From positions 1 through 8,745 of the forward strand of contig CAJLLB010000083.1 of NCBI GenBank assembly GCA_905207425.1: a DNA stretch of 8,745 bases. The letters are read 5' to 3'. The number at the start of each line of letters is the position of its first letter. Positions within the stretch are counted from its first letter, which is position 1. A program made the position numbers and the translations under genes. This stretch comes from an uncultured Collinsella sp. Its GTDB lineage: Bacteria > Actinomycetota > Coriobacteriia > Coriobacteriales > Coriobacteriaceae. The notes below the pieces were generated by a model that did not search any database, was not told the DNA's origin, and worked only from the letters and a program-made list of their open reading frames with translations. Of this stretch, positions 8,697 to 8,745 are shown one piece after another.

Positions 8697-8727
8697 TGAT
8701 CCGTTTTCCTCCGTCCCCAACGGATCA
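8697..8727. repeat. 9-bp dyad upstream of ligA
   Basis: TGATCCGTT (8697-8705) and AACGGATCA (8719-8727) are exact reverse complements around a 13-base loop. On the minus strand the stem is followed by TTTAG, so it may be a weak terminator of a gene beyond the window edge, or an operator or leader structure for ligA. The remaining ligA leader (8550-8745) holds no gene I can support and no convincing promoter; a 12-base perfect palindrome, GATCGCGCGATC, lies at 8660-8671. Confidence 0.45.
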
Positions 8728-8745
8728 ATAAGAAAAGAGGGGCTG

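Overview
The window looks like chromosomal DNA of a high-GC Gram-positive anaerobe, most likely a Coriobacteriia member close to Collinsella. This rests on GC-rich codon use, strong GGAGG-type ribosome sites, a MoaC-MobB fusion and an AbiEi-like/DUF559 protein of a layout I recall from that class. It is inferred from memory; no search was run.

Layout. (1) Positions 27-2394, minus strand: a two-gene molybdenum cofactor unit, moaA followed after 4 bases by a moaC-mobB fusion. MoaA and the MoaC half together make cyclic pyranopterin monophosphate. The MobB half belongs to the guanine dinucleotide end of the pathway. A candidate promoter for the unit lies at 2435-2462. (2) Positions 2526-3834: a 345-residue minus-strand gene for an AbiEi-like/DUF559 (PD-(D/E)xK fold) protein, lower in GC than its neighbours where sampled. 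It is bracketed by two diverged copies of one 66-base palindrome, 37 bases after its stop and 101 bases before its start. (3) Positions 3913-6256, plus strand: a MATE-family efflux gene and a BmrR-like MerR regulator, apparently one transcript. The promoter has a long spacer carrying a 21-base dyad, the usual arrangement for a MerR-controlled promoter, so the regulator probably controls the pump and itself. (4) Positions 6255-6301: a strong hairpin between the convergent regulator and ligA, probably a two-way terminator. (5) Positions 6321-8549, minus strand: ligA, NAD-dependent DNA ligase, complete, with an extra segment in its helix-hairpin-helix region. Positions 8550-8745 hold its leader, with a 9-bp dyad and no supported gene.

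The most interesting signal is the palindrome pair. The copies are about 71% identical over 66 bases without gaps. At two paired positions both sides changed together so that pairing is kept, and they flank the nuclease-fold gene on both sides. This suggests a maintained repeat family, possibly tied to the DUF559 protein as binding site, substrate or mobile unit. The link is a hypothesis; the repeat itself is visible in the sequence.
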